This document shows positions 41,510 to 50,356 of a DNA stretch of 64,000 bases, one piece after another. Source of the stretch: Alteromonas sp047556435 (lineage in GTDB: Bacteria > Pseudomonadota > Gammaproteobacteria > Enterobacterales > Alteromonadaceae); NCBI RefSeq assembly GCF_047556435.1, contig NZ_CP180210.1, positions 3,286,001 to 3,350,000 of the forward strand, read 5' to 3'. The position numbers and the translations under genes were made by a program. Position 1 is the first letter of the stretch, and each line of letters opens with the position of its first letter. The notes under the pieces were generated by a model that was not told the DNA's origin, did no database searches, and saw only the letters and a list, made by a program, of their open reading frames with translations.

Positions 41510-44110
41510 ATGAATACTGATTACCGCAAACCGTTACCCGGCAGTAAGCTGGATTATTTTGACACCCGCGAGGCAGTCAATGCCATTGAGCCGGGTGCCT
41601 ATGAAAAGCTCCCCTATACCTCTCGTGTATTTGCAGAGAACCTGGTCAGACGCTGTGACCCGGATGTATTAACCGACTCGCTAAAGCAACTTATTTATCG
41701 CAAGCGCGATCTCGATTTCCCCTGGTTCCCTGCCCGAGTGGTTTGTCATGATATTCTGGGTCAGACAGCCCTGGTGGATTTGGCAGGTCTTCGTGATGCT
41801 ATCGCAGAAAAAGGCGGCGATCCGGCGAAAGTCAATCCGGTGGTACCGACACAACTTATCGTCGATCACTCTCTGGCCGTTGAACACGCGGGCTTTGAAA
41901 AAGACGCGTTTGAAAAAAACCGCGCCATTGAAGACCGACGGAACGATGACCGCTTTCACTTTATTAACTGGACCAAAACCGCGTTTAAAAACGTAGATGT
42001 GATCCCCCCTGGCAACGGCATCATGCACCAGATTAACCTGGAAAAAATGTCACCGGTTATTCAGGCCCGTGATGGTGTGGCGTTCCCTGACACGCTGGTA
42101 GGTACTGACAGTCATACACCTCACGTTGATGCACTGGGTGTTATCGCGCTGGGAGTGGGTGGTCTGGAAGCTGAAAGTGTGATGTTAGGTCGTGCGTCGT
42201 ATCTGCGTCTGCCTGACATTGTGGGTGTTGAGTTAACCGGTAAACCGCAGCCGGGCATTACCGCCACCGATATTGTGTTGGCGTTAACAGAGTTCCTGCG
42301 TAAAGAACGTGTGGTGTCAGCTTATCTGGAGTTCTACGGTGAAGGCGCCAGCCACCTTACCTTGGGTGACCGGGCAACGATATCTAACATGACGCCGGAA
42401 TACGGTGCATCTGCCGCCATGTTCTACATTGATGAACAAACCATTGATTATCTAAAACTGACTGGCCGTGAAGACGATCAGGTCGAACTGGTAGAGAACT
42501 ACGCCAAGCATACCGGTCTGTGGGCTGACTCGCTGGAGACCGCGGAATATGAGCGCGTGCTGAAGTTCGATTTATCCAGCGTTGGCAGAAACATGGCCGG
42601 GCCATCAAACCCGCACGCGCGTCTGCCAACCAGCGACTTATCCGCACGTGGAATTGCCAAGCACATCGAAAACCCCGAAGACGGTAAGATGCCAGACGGG
42701 GCGGTGATTATCGCGGCTATCACCAGTTGCACCAACACCAGCAACCCGCGCAACGTCATCGCGGCTGGTCTGCTGGCGCGCAATGCCAATAAACGTGGCC
42801 TGACCCGCAAGCCGTGGGTAAAGACCTCGCTGGCACCGGGCTCGAAAGCCGTGCAACTGTACCTGGAAGAAGCCAACCTGCTACCTGAGCTGGAATCTCT
42901 GGGCTTTGGCGTGGTCGCCTTTGCCTGTACTACCTGTAACGGGATGAGCGGCGCGCTTGACCCGGCCATCCAGCAGGAAATTATCGACCGGGATTTATAT
43001 TCCACGGCGGTACTGTCCGGCAACCGTAACTTCGATGGCCGTATTCACCCTTATGCGAAACAGGCGTTTTTGGCCTCCCCACCGTTGGTAGTGGCTTATG
43101 CGATTGCCGGAACCGTGCGTTTTGACATCGAAAAAGACGTACTGGGCATCGACCCGGACGGCAATCCGGTTACGCTGAAAGACTTATGGCCCACCGATGA
43201 AGAAATTGATGCTATTGTCGCAGAATATGTAAAGCCGGAGCATTTCCGTAAAGTGTATGAGCCCATGTTCGATTTGAAAGTCGACTACGGCAAAGACATC
43301 AACCCGCTATACAACTGGCGCGAGCAAAGTACCTACATCCGCCGCCCCCCATACTGGGAAGGCGCAATGGATGCGGAGCGCACCATGACCGGAATGCGAC
43401 CGCTGGCAATACTGGGTGACAACATCACCACAGATCATTTATCGCCATCAAACGCCATTCTGCCAACCAGCGCAGCAGGCGAATACCTGGCGAAAATGGG
43501 GCTGCCGGAAGAAGACTTTAACTCTTACGCAACGCACCGTGGAGACCACCTTACCGCGCAGCGCGCCACGCTGGCGAACCCCAAAGTGTTCAACGAAATG
43601 GTAGTTGAAAACGGCGAGGTAAAGCAGGGCTCACTGGCGCGCATAGAGCCTGAAGGCAAAGTCGTGCGCATGTGGGAAGCCATTGAGACCTATATGCAGC
43701 GTAAGCAGCCACTGATTATTGTGGCCGGTGCCGACTATGGTCAGGGTTCCTCCCGCGACTGGGCAGCCAAGGGTGTGCGTCTGGCTGGTGTGGAAGTGAT
43801 TGTTGCTGAGGGCTTCGAGCGTATTCACCGTACTAATTTGATTGGTATGGGGGTACTGCCACTTGAGTTTAAAGCTGGAACAACCCGCAAAACGCTGGGG
43901 CTGGACGGCACGGAAACCTACGATGTAAAAGGTACGCCTTCAGCAGGGGCCACACTAACACTGGTTATTCATCCCAAAGAGGGAGACACCATGGAAGTGC
44001 CGGTAACCTGCCGACTGGACACCGGCGAAGAGGTGTCTATTTATGAGGCTGGCGGCGTATTGCAGCGCTTCGCGAAAGACTTCCTGGAAGCCGAGGAAGC
44101 AGTCAGCTAA
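41510..44110 (+). CDS. acnD: Fe/S-dependent 2-methylisocitrate dehydratase AcnD
   Basis: An 866-aa aconitase-superfamily protein that dehydrates 2-methylcitrate to 2-methylaconitate; it acts with PrpF in place of PrpD. The 4Fe-4S ligands are C407 (ITSCTNTSNP), C473 and C476 (FACTTCNG). GTDSHTPHVDALGVIALGVGG and the C-terminal swivel domain motif GADYGQGSSRDWAAKG are conserved. Length matches AcnD (about 865), shorter than AcnA. AAGGGA precedes the ATG. A strong hairpin and T-run follow the stop codon. Confidence 0.96.
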   Translation: MNTDYRKPLPGSKLDYFDTREAVNAIEPGAYEKLPYTSRVFAENLVRRCDPDVLTDSLKQLIYRKRDLDFPWFPARVVCHDILGQTALVDLAGLRDAIAEKGGDPAKVNPVVPTQLIVDHSLAVEHAGFEKDAFEKNRAIEDRRNDDRFHFINWTKTAFKNVDVIPPGNGIMHQINLEKMSPVIQARDGVAFPDTLVGTDSHTPHVDALGVIALGVGGLEAESVMLGRASYLRLPDIVGVELTGKPQPGITATDIVLALTEFLRKERVVSAYLEFYGEGASHLTLGDRATISNMTPEYGASAAMFYIDEQTIDYLKLTGREDDQVELVENYAKHTGLWADSLETAEYERVLKFDLSSVGRNMAGPSNPHARLPTSDLSARGIAKHIENPEDGKMPDGAVIIAAITSCTNTSNPRNVIAAGLLARNANKRGLTRKPWVKTSLAPGSKAVQLYLEEANLLPELESLGFGVVAFACTTCNGMSGALDPAIQQEIIDRDLYSTAVLSGNRNFDGRIHPYAKQAFLASPPLVVAYAIAGTVRFDIEKDVLGIDPDGNPVTLKDLWPTDEEIDAIVAEYVKPEHFRKVYEPMFDLKVDYGKDINPLYNWREQSTYIRRPPYWEGAMDAERTMTGMRPLAILGDNITTDHLSPSNAILPTSAAGEYLAKMGLPEEDFNSYATHRGDHLTAQRATLANPKVFNEMVVENGEVKQGSLARIEPEGKVVRMWEAIETYMQRKQPLIIVAGADYGQGSSRDWAAKGVRLAGVEVIVAEGFERIHRTNLIGMGVLPLEFKAGTTRKTLGLDGTETYDVKGTPSAGATLTLVIHPKEGDTMEVPVTCRLDTGEEVSIYEAGGVLQRFAKDFLEAEEAVS

Positions 44111-44146
44111 GCGTGACGCTCCCCCATCCTGCGTAAACAAAAGCAG

Positions 44147-44187
44147 CGCCGGCAAAAATGTATTAATGCGATTTTGCCGGCGTTTTT
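44147..44187 (+). terminator. Terminator-like hairpin between acnD and prpF
   Basis: CGCCGGCAAAA (44147-44157), 14-base loop, TTTTGCCGGCG (44172-44182), then TTTTT. The 11-bp stem with a T-run looks like a true intrinsic terminator, yet prpF lies 50 bases further on in the same direction. It may partly attenuate prpF. Confidence 0.8.
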
Positions 44188-44194
44188 GTAGACC

Positions 44195-44216
44195 TGCAGA
44201 GCTTTCAGGCTCTGCA
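44195..44216 (+). repeat. Second hairpin upstream of prpF
   Basis: TGCAGAGC (44195-44202), loop TTTCAG, GCTCTGCA (44209-44216): a perfect 8-bp stem ending eight bases before the AAGGAG ribosome-binding site of prpF. It might protect the prpF message or affect its translation. Confidence 0.7.
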
Positions 44217-44237
44217 ATAAGTTAAGGAGATCCCTGC

Positions 44238-45419
44238 ATGACGGCACATCCTCCACAAACCAAAATTCCAGCCACCTACATGCGTGGTGGCACCAGTAAA
44301 GGCGTATTTTTTAATCTGGCAGATTTGCCGGAACGGGCACAACAGCCAGGGCCAGCCCGCGATGCCATGTTGCTTCGTGTCATTGGCAGCCCGGATCCGT
44401 ATCAGAAACACACTGACGGCATGGGCGGTGCCACGTCTAGCACCAGTAAAACGGTCATCCTAAGCAAAAGTGATAAAACCGGTTACGATGTTGATTACCT
44501 GTTTGGTCAGGTCGCCATCGACAAACCGTTTGTTGACTGGAGTGGTAACTGCGGCAACCTGACCGCCGCGGTCGGTGCTTTTGCGATTAGCAATGGCCTG
44601 GTAGATGCCTCACGTATTCCACAAAACGGTATCGCGGTTGTGCGTATCTGGCAGGTGAATATCGAAAAAGCCATTATTGCGCATGTGCCAATCACCAACG
44701 GTGAAGTGCAGGAAACCGGCGACTTCGAACTGGATGGCGTCACCTTCCCTGCTGCCGAAGTACAAATTGAGTTTATGGACCCTGCAGACGGTGACGGCGC
44801 CCTGTTCCCTACCGGTCGTCTGGTAGATAAGCTGGATGTTCCCGGGGTTGGCACTTTTGAAGCCACCATGATCAATGCTGGTATCCCTACTATTTTCGTC
44901 AATGCCCAGGACATTGGCTATACCGGTACCGAGCTTCAGGGGGATATCAATGAGAACCCGGATGCGTTGGCAACCTTTGAGGCGATACGCGCTCATGGGG
45001 CTGTAAAAATGGGGCTTATCAGCGATGTTGGGGAAGCGGCGTCTCGCCAGCACACCCCAAAGGTTGCCATGGTGGCGCCACCGCGCGACTACAAAGCGTC
45101 CAGTGGCAAAGATGTGCTTGGCAATGAGATTGACTTGCTGGTGCGCGCGATGTCGATGGGTAAGCTGCATCATGCCATGATGGGTACCGCCGCAGTCGCC
45201 ATTGGTACCGCGGCAGCCATCTCAGGCACGCTGGTGAACCGCGCTGCAGGTGGTGGCGAACGGGATGCGGTGGTGTTTGGTCACCCCAGTGGCACACTGC
45301 GCGTAGGCGCAGAAGCAAAAAATGTCGACGACCAGTGGCAGGTCACCAAAGCAGTGATGAGCCGGTCAGCCCGCGTGCTGATGGAAGGATGGGTACGCAT
45401 TCCACAAAACAGCTTCTGA
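44238..45419 (+). CDS. prpF: 2-Methylaconitate cis-trans isomerase PrpF
   Basis: A 393-aa protein of the diaminopimelate-epimerase-like fold that isomerises the AcnD product so that aconitase can hydrate it to 2-methylisocitrate. It starts PPQTKIPATYMRGGTSKGVF, with the family's MRGGTSKG active-site loop; GGATSSTSKTVIL, WSGNCGNLTAAVGAFAI and FGHPSGTLRVG are further landmarks. AAGGAG precedes the ATG. It completes the AcnD-PrpF version of the methylcitrate cycle. Confidence 0.96.
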   Translation: MTAHPPQTKIPATYMRGGTSKGVFFNLADLPERAQQPGPARDAMLLRVIGSPDPYQKHTDGMGGATSSTSKTVILSKSDKTGYDVDYLFGQVAIDKPFVDWSGNCGNLTAAVGAFAISNGLVDASRIPQNGIAVVRIWQVNIEKAIIAHVPITNGEVQETGDFELDGVTFPAAEVQIEFMDPADGDGALFPTGRLVDKLDVPGVGTFEATMINAGIPTIFVNAQDIGYTGTELQGDINENPDALATFEAIRAHGAVKMGLISDVGEAASRQHTPKVAMVAPPRDYKASSGKDVLGNEIDLLVRAMSMGKLHHAMMGTAAVAIGTAAAISGTLVNRAAGGGERDAVVFGHPSGTLRVGAEAKNVDDQWQVTKAVMSRSARVLMEGWVRIPQNSF

Positions 45420-45476
45420 GCTTAAGGATAAAAGGTCAGTGCATTACGTGATGCGCTGGCCGCTGCCCTCTGAGAA

Positions 45477-47066
45477 TCACATCCACGACCGCCGGCTTTT
45501 CTCTGCCACATAAAGCAACTCATTTGCCAGTGTCCAGGCGTCTTGCTCGGGAAGATAAGGAATACTGATATTGCCGCTGGCCAGCAATACATTCAGCGTA
45601 GCCACCTTTCGCTTTTTCATTAGTATGCTCTGGCTTACTTTCACTTGCTGCACTTTGTATTTCTCAAAACACTGGTAGTCCAGCCCTATGCGGCCACTTC
45701 TTACATATACATAGTCATTATCCGCGGCATATCCCCAGCGCCACCAGCGCAATACCAGTATCAGCGAAAGCGCTATCGCCAGGAACCCGGTACCTATTGC
45801 CAGCTCCCACACCTGATTATAAAGATAGATCCCAATAATAATGATGGTGGGTGGCCATACCCAAACGCCAAGCCAATGCCAAAGATAGCGCAATGACACC
45901 GGTTGATACGGGATCTGATACAACTGACTGCCTGGCATCGCCTCTTTCACCAATGCTTCGGTTTCGGCGATGGTCACAGAGGGCACCAGCAACTTGTTCG
46001 GCGACATTAATTCAGCCTGTTGCTGTTGCGTGCCCGACGTGTTTTGCTCGAAATACAGGTTAACTCGCCCCAGGATCTTATCCAGCCAATCCTGCTTTGC
46101 CGTAATCATCTGAATGCGTGATTGTCGCATGCTGACTTCCTGCTTATTAAGCAGGCCACTTCGCCGGATATAACGATCGCCATGCCGGCTGAGGGTATAA
46201 TCGTAAAAGGTCAGCAACGCACCGCCCACCGATAACAACGCCAGCAAGGCCATGATGATCATCAGCAGCGTTACCGTGTATAACCCGATTTGCCACCAGG
46301 CTGCCGTTTGTTCACCTATCAGTTGATCTAGGTTGAGGCCGCGGGCATTCAGCCAATTAAATGCAAAGTCTGAAATCGAATCATAAAACGGTGCCGCCGC
46401 ACCCAGAATAATCCACACTCGGTTATTGGTTATCCCGTGAATAATTAAATCGCGGATATTACGCCGGTTCAGCACCTCTTCGTCGTCTTCTGCTTTCTCC
46501 TGCTCGATGTTATCCGCTGCGCTGGAGCTCACGCTGGGGTCACCGGTGTGGTATGCCAGGATCTGCTTTCTTAACGCCTGAGCATAGGTCAGTGGCACTG
46601 CCACGATTTTCGCTTCTTCTTTTGCGCTCCCGGCCGTGTCCAGTACTACCAATGCAAATTGCATCGGACGGTAATAGATTGGCTGCTCGATTTTCACATT
46701 CTGAATACGCCAGAATGGCAGGTTCATATGCCGGCGGTTAAAAACACCATCTTTTACCTCTACATGCTGGTCGCAAACACGGAAATGATAAAAGAAATAG
46801 CTGACAATACCGCTGACGGACAACGAAATTAGCAGTGCCAGGCCTACCGGTATGGCATAGGGCGACTCACCTAAATCTACCACGTTCGCGGTAACGGCAA
46901 CGGCGGGTATCACATAAATAAGAAACTGCGCCAGCTTTTTAATATTACTGGCGGTAAAGTAGAGAATAGAAATCGGCGATAGACGCTGCCAATCTTGTCC
47001 GGTGTCGATAGCATTTGCTGTTACTGACGCCTTGTCAGAAACCGTATCCATGGCAGGCTTACTCAT
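45477..47066 (-). CDS. Membrane protein with bacterial PH domains (YdbT-like)
   Basis: A 529-aa inner-membrane protein with several hydrophobic helix pairs (about 40-85, 215-290, 390-435) separating PH-like bPH2 domains. Each domain starts after a helix pair and has the pattern FRVCDQHVEVKDGVFNRRHMNLP, LSRHGDRYIRRSGLLNKQEVS and DNDYVYVRSGRIGLDYQCFEKYK (given as separate strings of up to 23 residues; key residues are Val-x-x-Gly-x-hydrophobic and the following Arg/Lys). The family is known as YdbT in Bacillus, where YdbS-YdbT give resistance to some antimicrobials. Its start overlaps the stop of the smaller PH gene by 4 bases. Confidence 0.87.
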   Translation of the reverse strand: MSKPAMDTVSDKASVTANAIDTGQDWQRLSPISILYFTASNIKKLAQFLIYVIPAVAVTANVVDLGESPYAIPVGLALLISLSVSGIVSYFFYHFRVCDQHVEVKDGVFNRRHMNLPFWRIQNVKIEQPIYYRPMQFALVVLDTAGSAKEEAKIVAVPLTYAQALRKQILAYHTGDPSVSSSAADNIEQEKAEDDEEVLNRRNIRDLIIHGITNNRVWIILGAAAPFYDSISDFAFNWLNARGLNLDQLIGEQTAAWWQIGLYTVTLLMIIMALLALLSVGGALLTFYDYTLSRHGDRYIRRSGLLNKQEVSMRQSRIQMITAKQDWLDKILGRVNLYFEQNTSGTQQQQAELMSPNKLLVPSVTIAETEALVKEAMPGSQLYQIPYQPVSLRYLWHWLGVWVWPPTIIIIGIYLYNQVWELAIGTGFLAIALSLILVLRWWRWGYAADNDYVYVRSGRIGLDYQCFEKYKVQQVKVSQSILMKKRKVATLNVLLASGNISIPYLPEQDAWTLANELLYVAEKSRRSWM

Positions 47067-47617
47067 CGCGCATCAAGATCTTTGTGATCAAGAATAAACT
47101 GACGCAATTGACGTGCACGCGCTTCCGGTAACCCCGGAATTTCGAATGTGTGTGCACTGCCACCCGCTGAATAGACCTGCAGTTTCGCCATTTTGGCCAT
47201 CCGGTCCAGCGGCCCGCGCTTCAGCTCAATATGCTGAACACGTAATATAGGCTGGCATACTGTGGCGCGGAAAAATAATCCATTTTGCAGAATAAGATCC
47301 TGCTCGCGCACAGCGTAACGGATGAGTGGATCAGCAAACACATGATAGAGAAACGACAGGATCCCAAGCGCAGCCAGAATAACGAGGACAAAGGGATACG
47401 CTTTGACCAGCCCTTCTGCAACCGGCACAAACTGCTGAAACCGCACCACACTTACGCCTATCAATAGCAGCGCAAATACCACCGTAACAATAGCCAGATT
47501 CAGCGTACGGTAATGTGGCGACAGGGGGAGCGTTTCCAGCGCTCTGGCGTCCGGTAATGCCTCCGGGGTCACCAGCGAATTGGAAAATGCCGGGGTGTCT
47601 TGCTGCATATCAGTCAC
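47063..47617 (-). CDS. Small bacterial PH-domain membrane protein (YdbS-like)
   Basis: A 184-aa protein with two membrane helices (about 35-55 and 70-95) followed by one bPH2 domain (residues about 100-180: RYAVREQDLILQNGLFFRAT, then LRVQHIELKRGPLDR). The GTG at 47617 follows the arcB stop TAA without a gap; an ATG nine bases downstream is an alternative start. It overlaps the next gene by 4 bases. The pair corresponds to YdbS-YdbT. Its placement behind arcB suggests joint expression with the redox sensor. Confidence 0.87.
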   Translation of the reverse strand: MTDMQQDTPAFSNSLVTPEALPDARALETLPLSPHYRTLNLAIVTVVFALLLIGVSVVRFQQFVPVAEGLVKAYPFVLVILAALGILSFLYHVFADPLIRYAVREQDLILQNGLFFRATVCQPILRVQHIELKRGPLDRMAKMAKLQVYSAGGSAHTFEIPGLPEARARQLRQFILDHKDLDAR

Positions 47618-49975
47618 TTAGTCATCCACCATTTGCTCGTTCAGCCAGCCGTGCAGCGCTTTCATGTCGTGCGCTACTGCCATTTGCAGCTCTTCAACCC
47701 AGTCATGCACGTTTTGCCACCAGGCGGGGTGATCGCCCTGCTGGATTTGGTTCGCGATGCGTTGCACCCGCGCCAGCCCCACAGAGCCAGCAGCACCTTT
47801 TATTTTATGAGCCTGAGAACACACCTCAGATTTCTCATCAGCGCTCAGGGCAAGCTGCAGTATTTCCATATATTCCGGCATTTTATCCTGGAACACTTTC
47901 ACTGACGCACGCACCATATCTTCACCAATGGTATCAACCAGCATCTGCAGTAAATCCATATCCAGAATGTTGGTCAGCGTTTTGGCAGGCTCGGGCTTTC
48001 TGGTTTCCTGCGCTTCCGTCTCAATGGGTTCAGAGGGTGCACTGAAGAGTTCGTTAAACACTTCGATAACCCGACTCTTTTTCACCGGCTTGGCAATGAC
48101 ATCGTCCATGCCGTTTTGCAGATATTCTTCGCGCTTCTTTATCACGTTCGCGGTCAGCGCCACTATTGGCGTTCCCATCACCAACTCTTCTTCATGTAGC
48201 GTATTGGCGACGTCAAAACCCGTCATATCCGGCAACTGAATATCCAGTAAAATCAGGTCATAATGATTCTCACGGGCTTTATCAATGGCTTCCTGACCGG
48301 TCATGGCAACATCTACGTGCTGCCCCAGCTTTTCAAGCAGGGCTTTGGCAACCATAACATTCAGTTCAATGTCTTCTACCAGTAATATATTGAGGTCCGT
48401 CACCTGCAGTTGCGCCACCTGCATGGGACGCTTTGAAATCTGTAACGGCAGTTCGATTTCAAAGCGGGTGCCTTTACCCACTGTACTGGTAACGCGGATA
48501 TCGCCTTTCATCAAATCCACCATCTGCTTACAAATGGCAAGACCGATACCGGTACCGGTTGCAGACTGATGATCAGGATGATCAACCTGATAGTACATGG
48601 CGAAAATCTTATCAATCTCTTCTTCAGGGATCCCCACACCGGTGTCCTCAATTACGTAGGTCACCACACTGATATCATTCGTCGGCCGGGTTGCTAACAC
48701 TGTCAGACTGACATGTCCCTTCTGTGTGAACTTCACTGCGTTAAACAGAATATTCCACAGGATCTGACGTAATCGGGTTCCGTCCACTTCAACCAACTGA
48801 GGCAGGGGCTCGTTGATGGTGGTGATCAGTTCCAGCGATTTATCCTGCGCAAGCAGGCGGATAATACTGCTGAGCTCTTCGGTGAAATCGCGCAGCGAAA
48901 CGGTTTTTAAGCTCAGCTCAAGCTTGTCCCGGTCCAGCTTATCGAGATCGATAATGTCATTAAAAATATTCCCCAACGTGATTGCACTGGCGTAAATGGT
49001 ACTGACCCAGTTGAACTGCTCTTCATTCAGTTCGGTGTCACGCAGCATGCGGCTTAACCCAACAATGCCGTTCAGCGGCGTACGCAGTTCGTGGCTGATC
49101 GTCGCGATAAAACGGGTTTTGTCCGTACTGGCTTTCGCGGCGGCGTTTTCTGCCTGTTTGCGCTCGGTCATATCACGGCCAAATGCCAGCAGCCCAAGGC
49201 GGTTACCGTCATGATCAAAGAACGGCACCTTGCGCATTTCGAAATAGCGGCGGCGCCCGTCGGCGAATCGCAACCAAAGCTCTTCGGTGATGCTGGCATT
49301 GGTTTCGAGGACTTCATGATCGCTGGCGACCACCTGGCGGGCCAGGTCTTCTTCATACACATCATGTGGCGTCAGCCCCAGCAGCTCTTCCTGGGTTTTG
49401 CCTGTCATCATTTCTGCTACCCGGTTACACCCGGCAAACCGACCTTCTTCATTACGGTAGTAAATGAGGTCCGGAGACGCATCGATGATTGAGCGCAGTA
49501 GCGTAGACAAACGCCTCGCCTGCTCTTCCTGCTGCGACTTATCCTGAATTTCTTTCTCGAGATCTTTAAATACGGCTTCGCGCTCTTCCTGCGCATGTTT
49601 GCGCTGTTCGATTTCATGGTTGAGCTGGCGAATGTTGCTTTGGAGTTCGCGATTGAGAAATACATCTTCCTCGCGTAAACGTTCCAGTTGGCTTACCACT
49701 TCTTTCAGATTTGCCCTTGAATTTTCCAGTTGCTTAACCAGTTCGCTGAAGAAATAGAGTACCCAGGGGGCACTCAACATAGTTAGTACTACTGCGCTGA
49801 TAAAGTCGTCAGGGTCAACCTGACTGCCCATTGATACCCGGATGACATAGGAGCCTCCCAACGTAAACAATAACGTAAGTACAACAAATAATACGCTGAG
49901 CTTGATGGTGCCAAACCGTTGGACAAATTGCGCAAAGCGAATTGCCCAGGAATCATTAGGGGAATCTGAGTGCAT
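47618..49975 (-). CDS. arcB: Anaerobic/redox hybrid sensor kinase ArcB
   Basis: A 785-aa tripartite hybrid kinase. Two membrane helices lie at about 25-45 and 58-80, then a coiled coil (82-155), a PAS domain (160-275), the kinase with H295 (ISHELRTPLNG), N box and G boxes to about 510, a receiver with D578 (LILLDIQLPDMTG) and an HPt domain with H723 (AHKIKGAAGSVGL). The order and sequence fit E. coli ArcB. Cys183 (AGCNR) matches the redox Cys180 of E. coli, but the position of Cys241 is Tyr244 (RRRYFEMRKV). Two PH-domain genes follow directly. ArcA is not in the window. Confidence 0.94.
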   Translation of the reverse strand: MHSDSPNDSWAIRFAQFVQRFGTIKLSVLFVVLTLLFTLGGSYVIRVSMGSQVDPDDFISAVVLTMLSAPWVLYFFSELVKQLENSRANLKEVVSQLERLREEDVFLNRELQSNIRQLNHEIEQRKHAQEEREAVFKDLEKEIQDKSQQEEQARRLSTLLRSIIDASPDLIYYRNEEGRFAGCNRVAEMMTGKTQEELLGLTPHDVYEEDLARQVVASDHEVLETNASITEELWLRFADGRRRYFEMRKVPFFDHDGNRLGLLAFGRDMTERKQAENAAAKASTDKTRFIATISHELRTPLNGIVGLSRMLRDTELNEEQFNWVSTIYASAITLGNIFNDIIDLDKLDRDKLELSLKTVSLRDFTEELSSIIRLLAQDKSLELITTINEPLPQLVEVDGTRLRQILWNILFNAVKFTQKGHVSLTVLATRPTNDISVVTYVIEDTGVGIPEEEIDKIFAMYYQVDHPDHQSATGTGIGLAICKQMVDLMKGDIRVTSTVGKGTRFEIELPLQISKRPMQVAQLQVTDLNILLVEDIELNVMVAKALLEKLGQHVDVAMTGQEAIDKARENHYDLILLDIQLPDMTGFDVANTLHEEELVMGTPIVALTANVIKKREEYLQNGMDDVIAKPVKKSRVIEVFNELFSAPSEPIETEAQETRKPEPAKTLTNILDMDLLQMLVDTIGEDMVRASVKVFQDKMPEYMEILQLALSADEKSEVCSQAHKIKGAAGSVGLARVQRIANQIQQGDHPAWWQNVHDWVEELQMAVAHDMKALHGWLNEQMVDD

Positions 49976-50356
49976 AGAGATGACTGCCTGTAAAACTTGC
50001 GTTTATCCTAGCAGGCTTTGCTATTCAGGCAAACGACTGAAATGATGAGGAATCAGGTAAAGGATAATCGCGCTTGGACAATTATCACGTTTCTGCGATT
50101 AATCCACTACGCACCATTTCCGGCAACGCGCAAAAAAAGCGCGAAATAAGCATAGTATGTAGTGACGGCCGTCCTCTTTTGCATCAACAACCTTAGGCGA
50201 AGCGCCGTGGTATGGGCACAGGAAATCCTGATTACGAGTATCGCACAACATGTGCCGTACCCTTTCTCTGTCTGGCTTCCCGCACGTTGAGAAAACAATA
50301 TGTAGCGCAAAAAACCAAGCCGATTCATCGCGAGTCATTCATACTTATACCGAGAA
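49976..50356. other. Non-coding stretch between arcB and the amidase gene
   Basis: About 380 bases. It should contain the arcB promoter. A minus-strand frame of 79 codons at 50099-50338 has several Cys and His residues but no ribosome-binding site and no recognisable family; I do not call it. A short CGCGC-A7-GCGCG dyad is present at 50127-50143. Confidence 0.4.

Noticed and set aside
50099..50338. 79-codon minus-strand frame rich in Cys and His
   Set aside because: No ribosome-binding site, no family motif, and overlaps other open frames in the same gap; composition looks like translated non-coding DNA.
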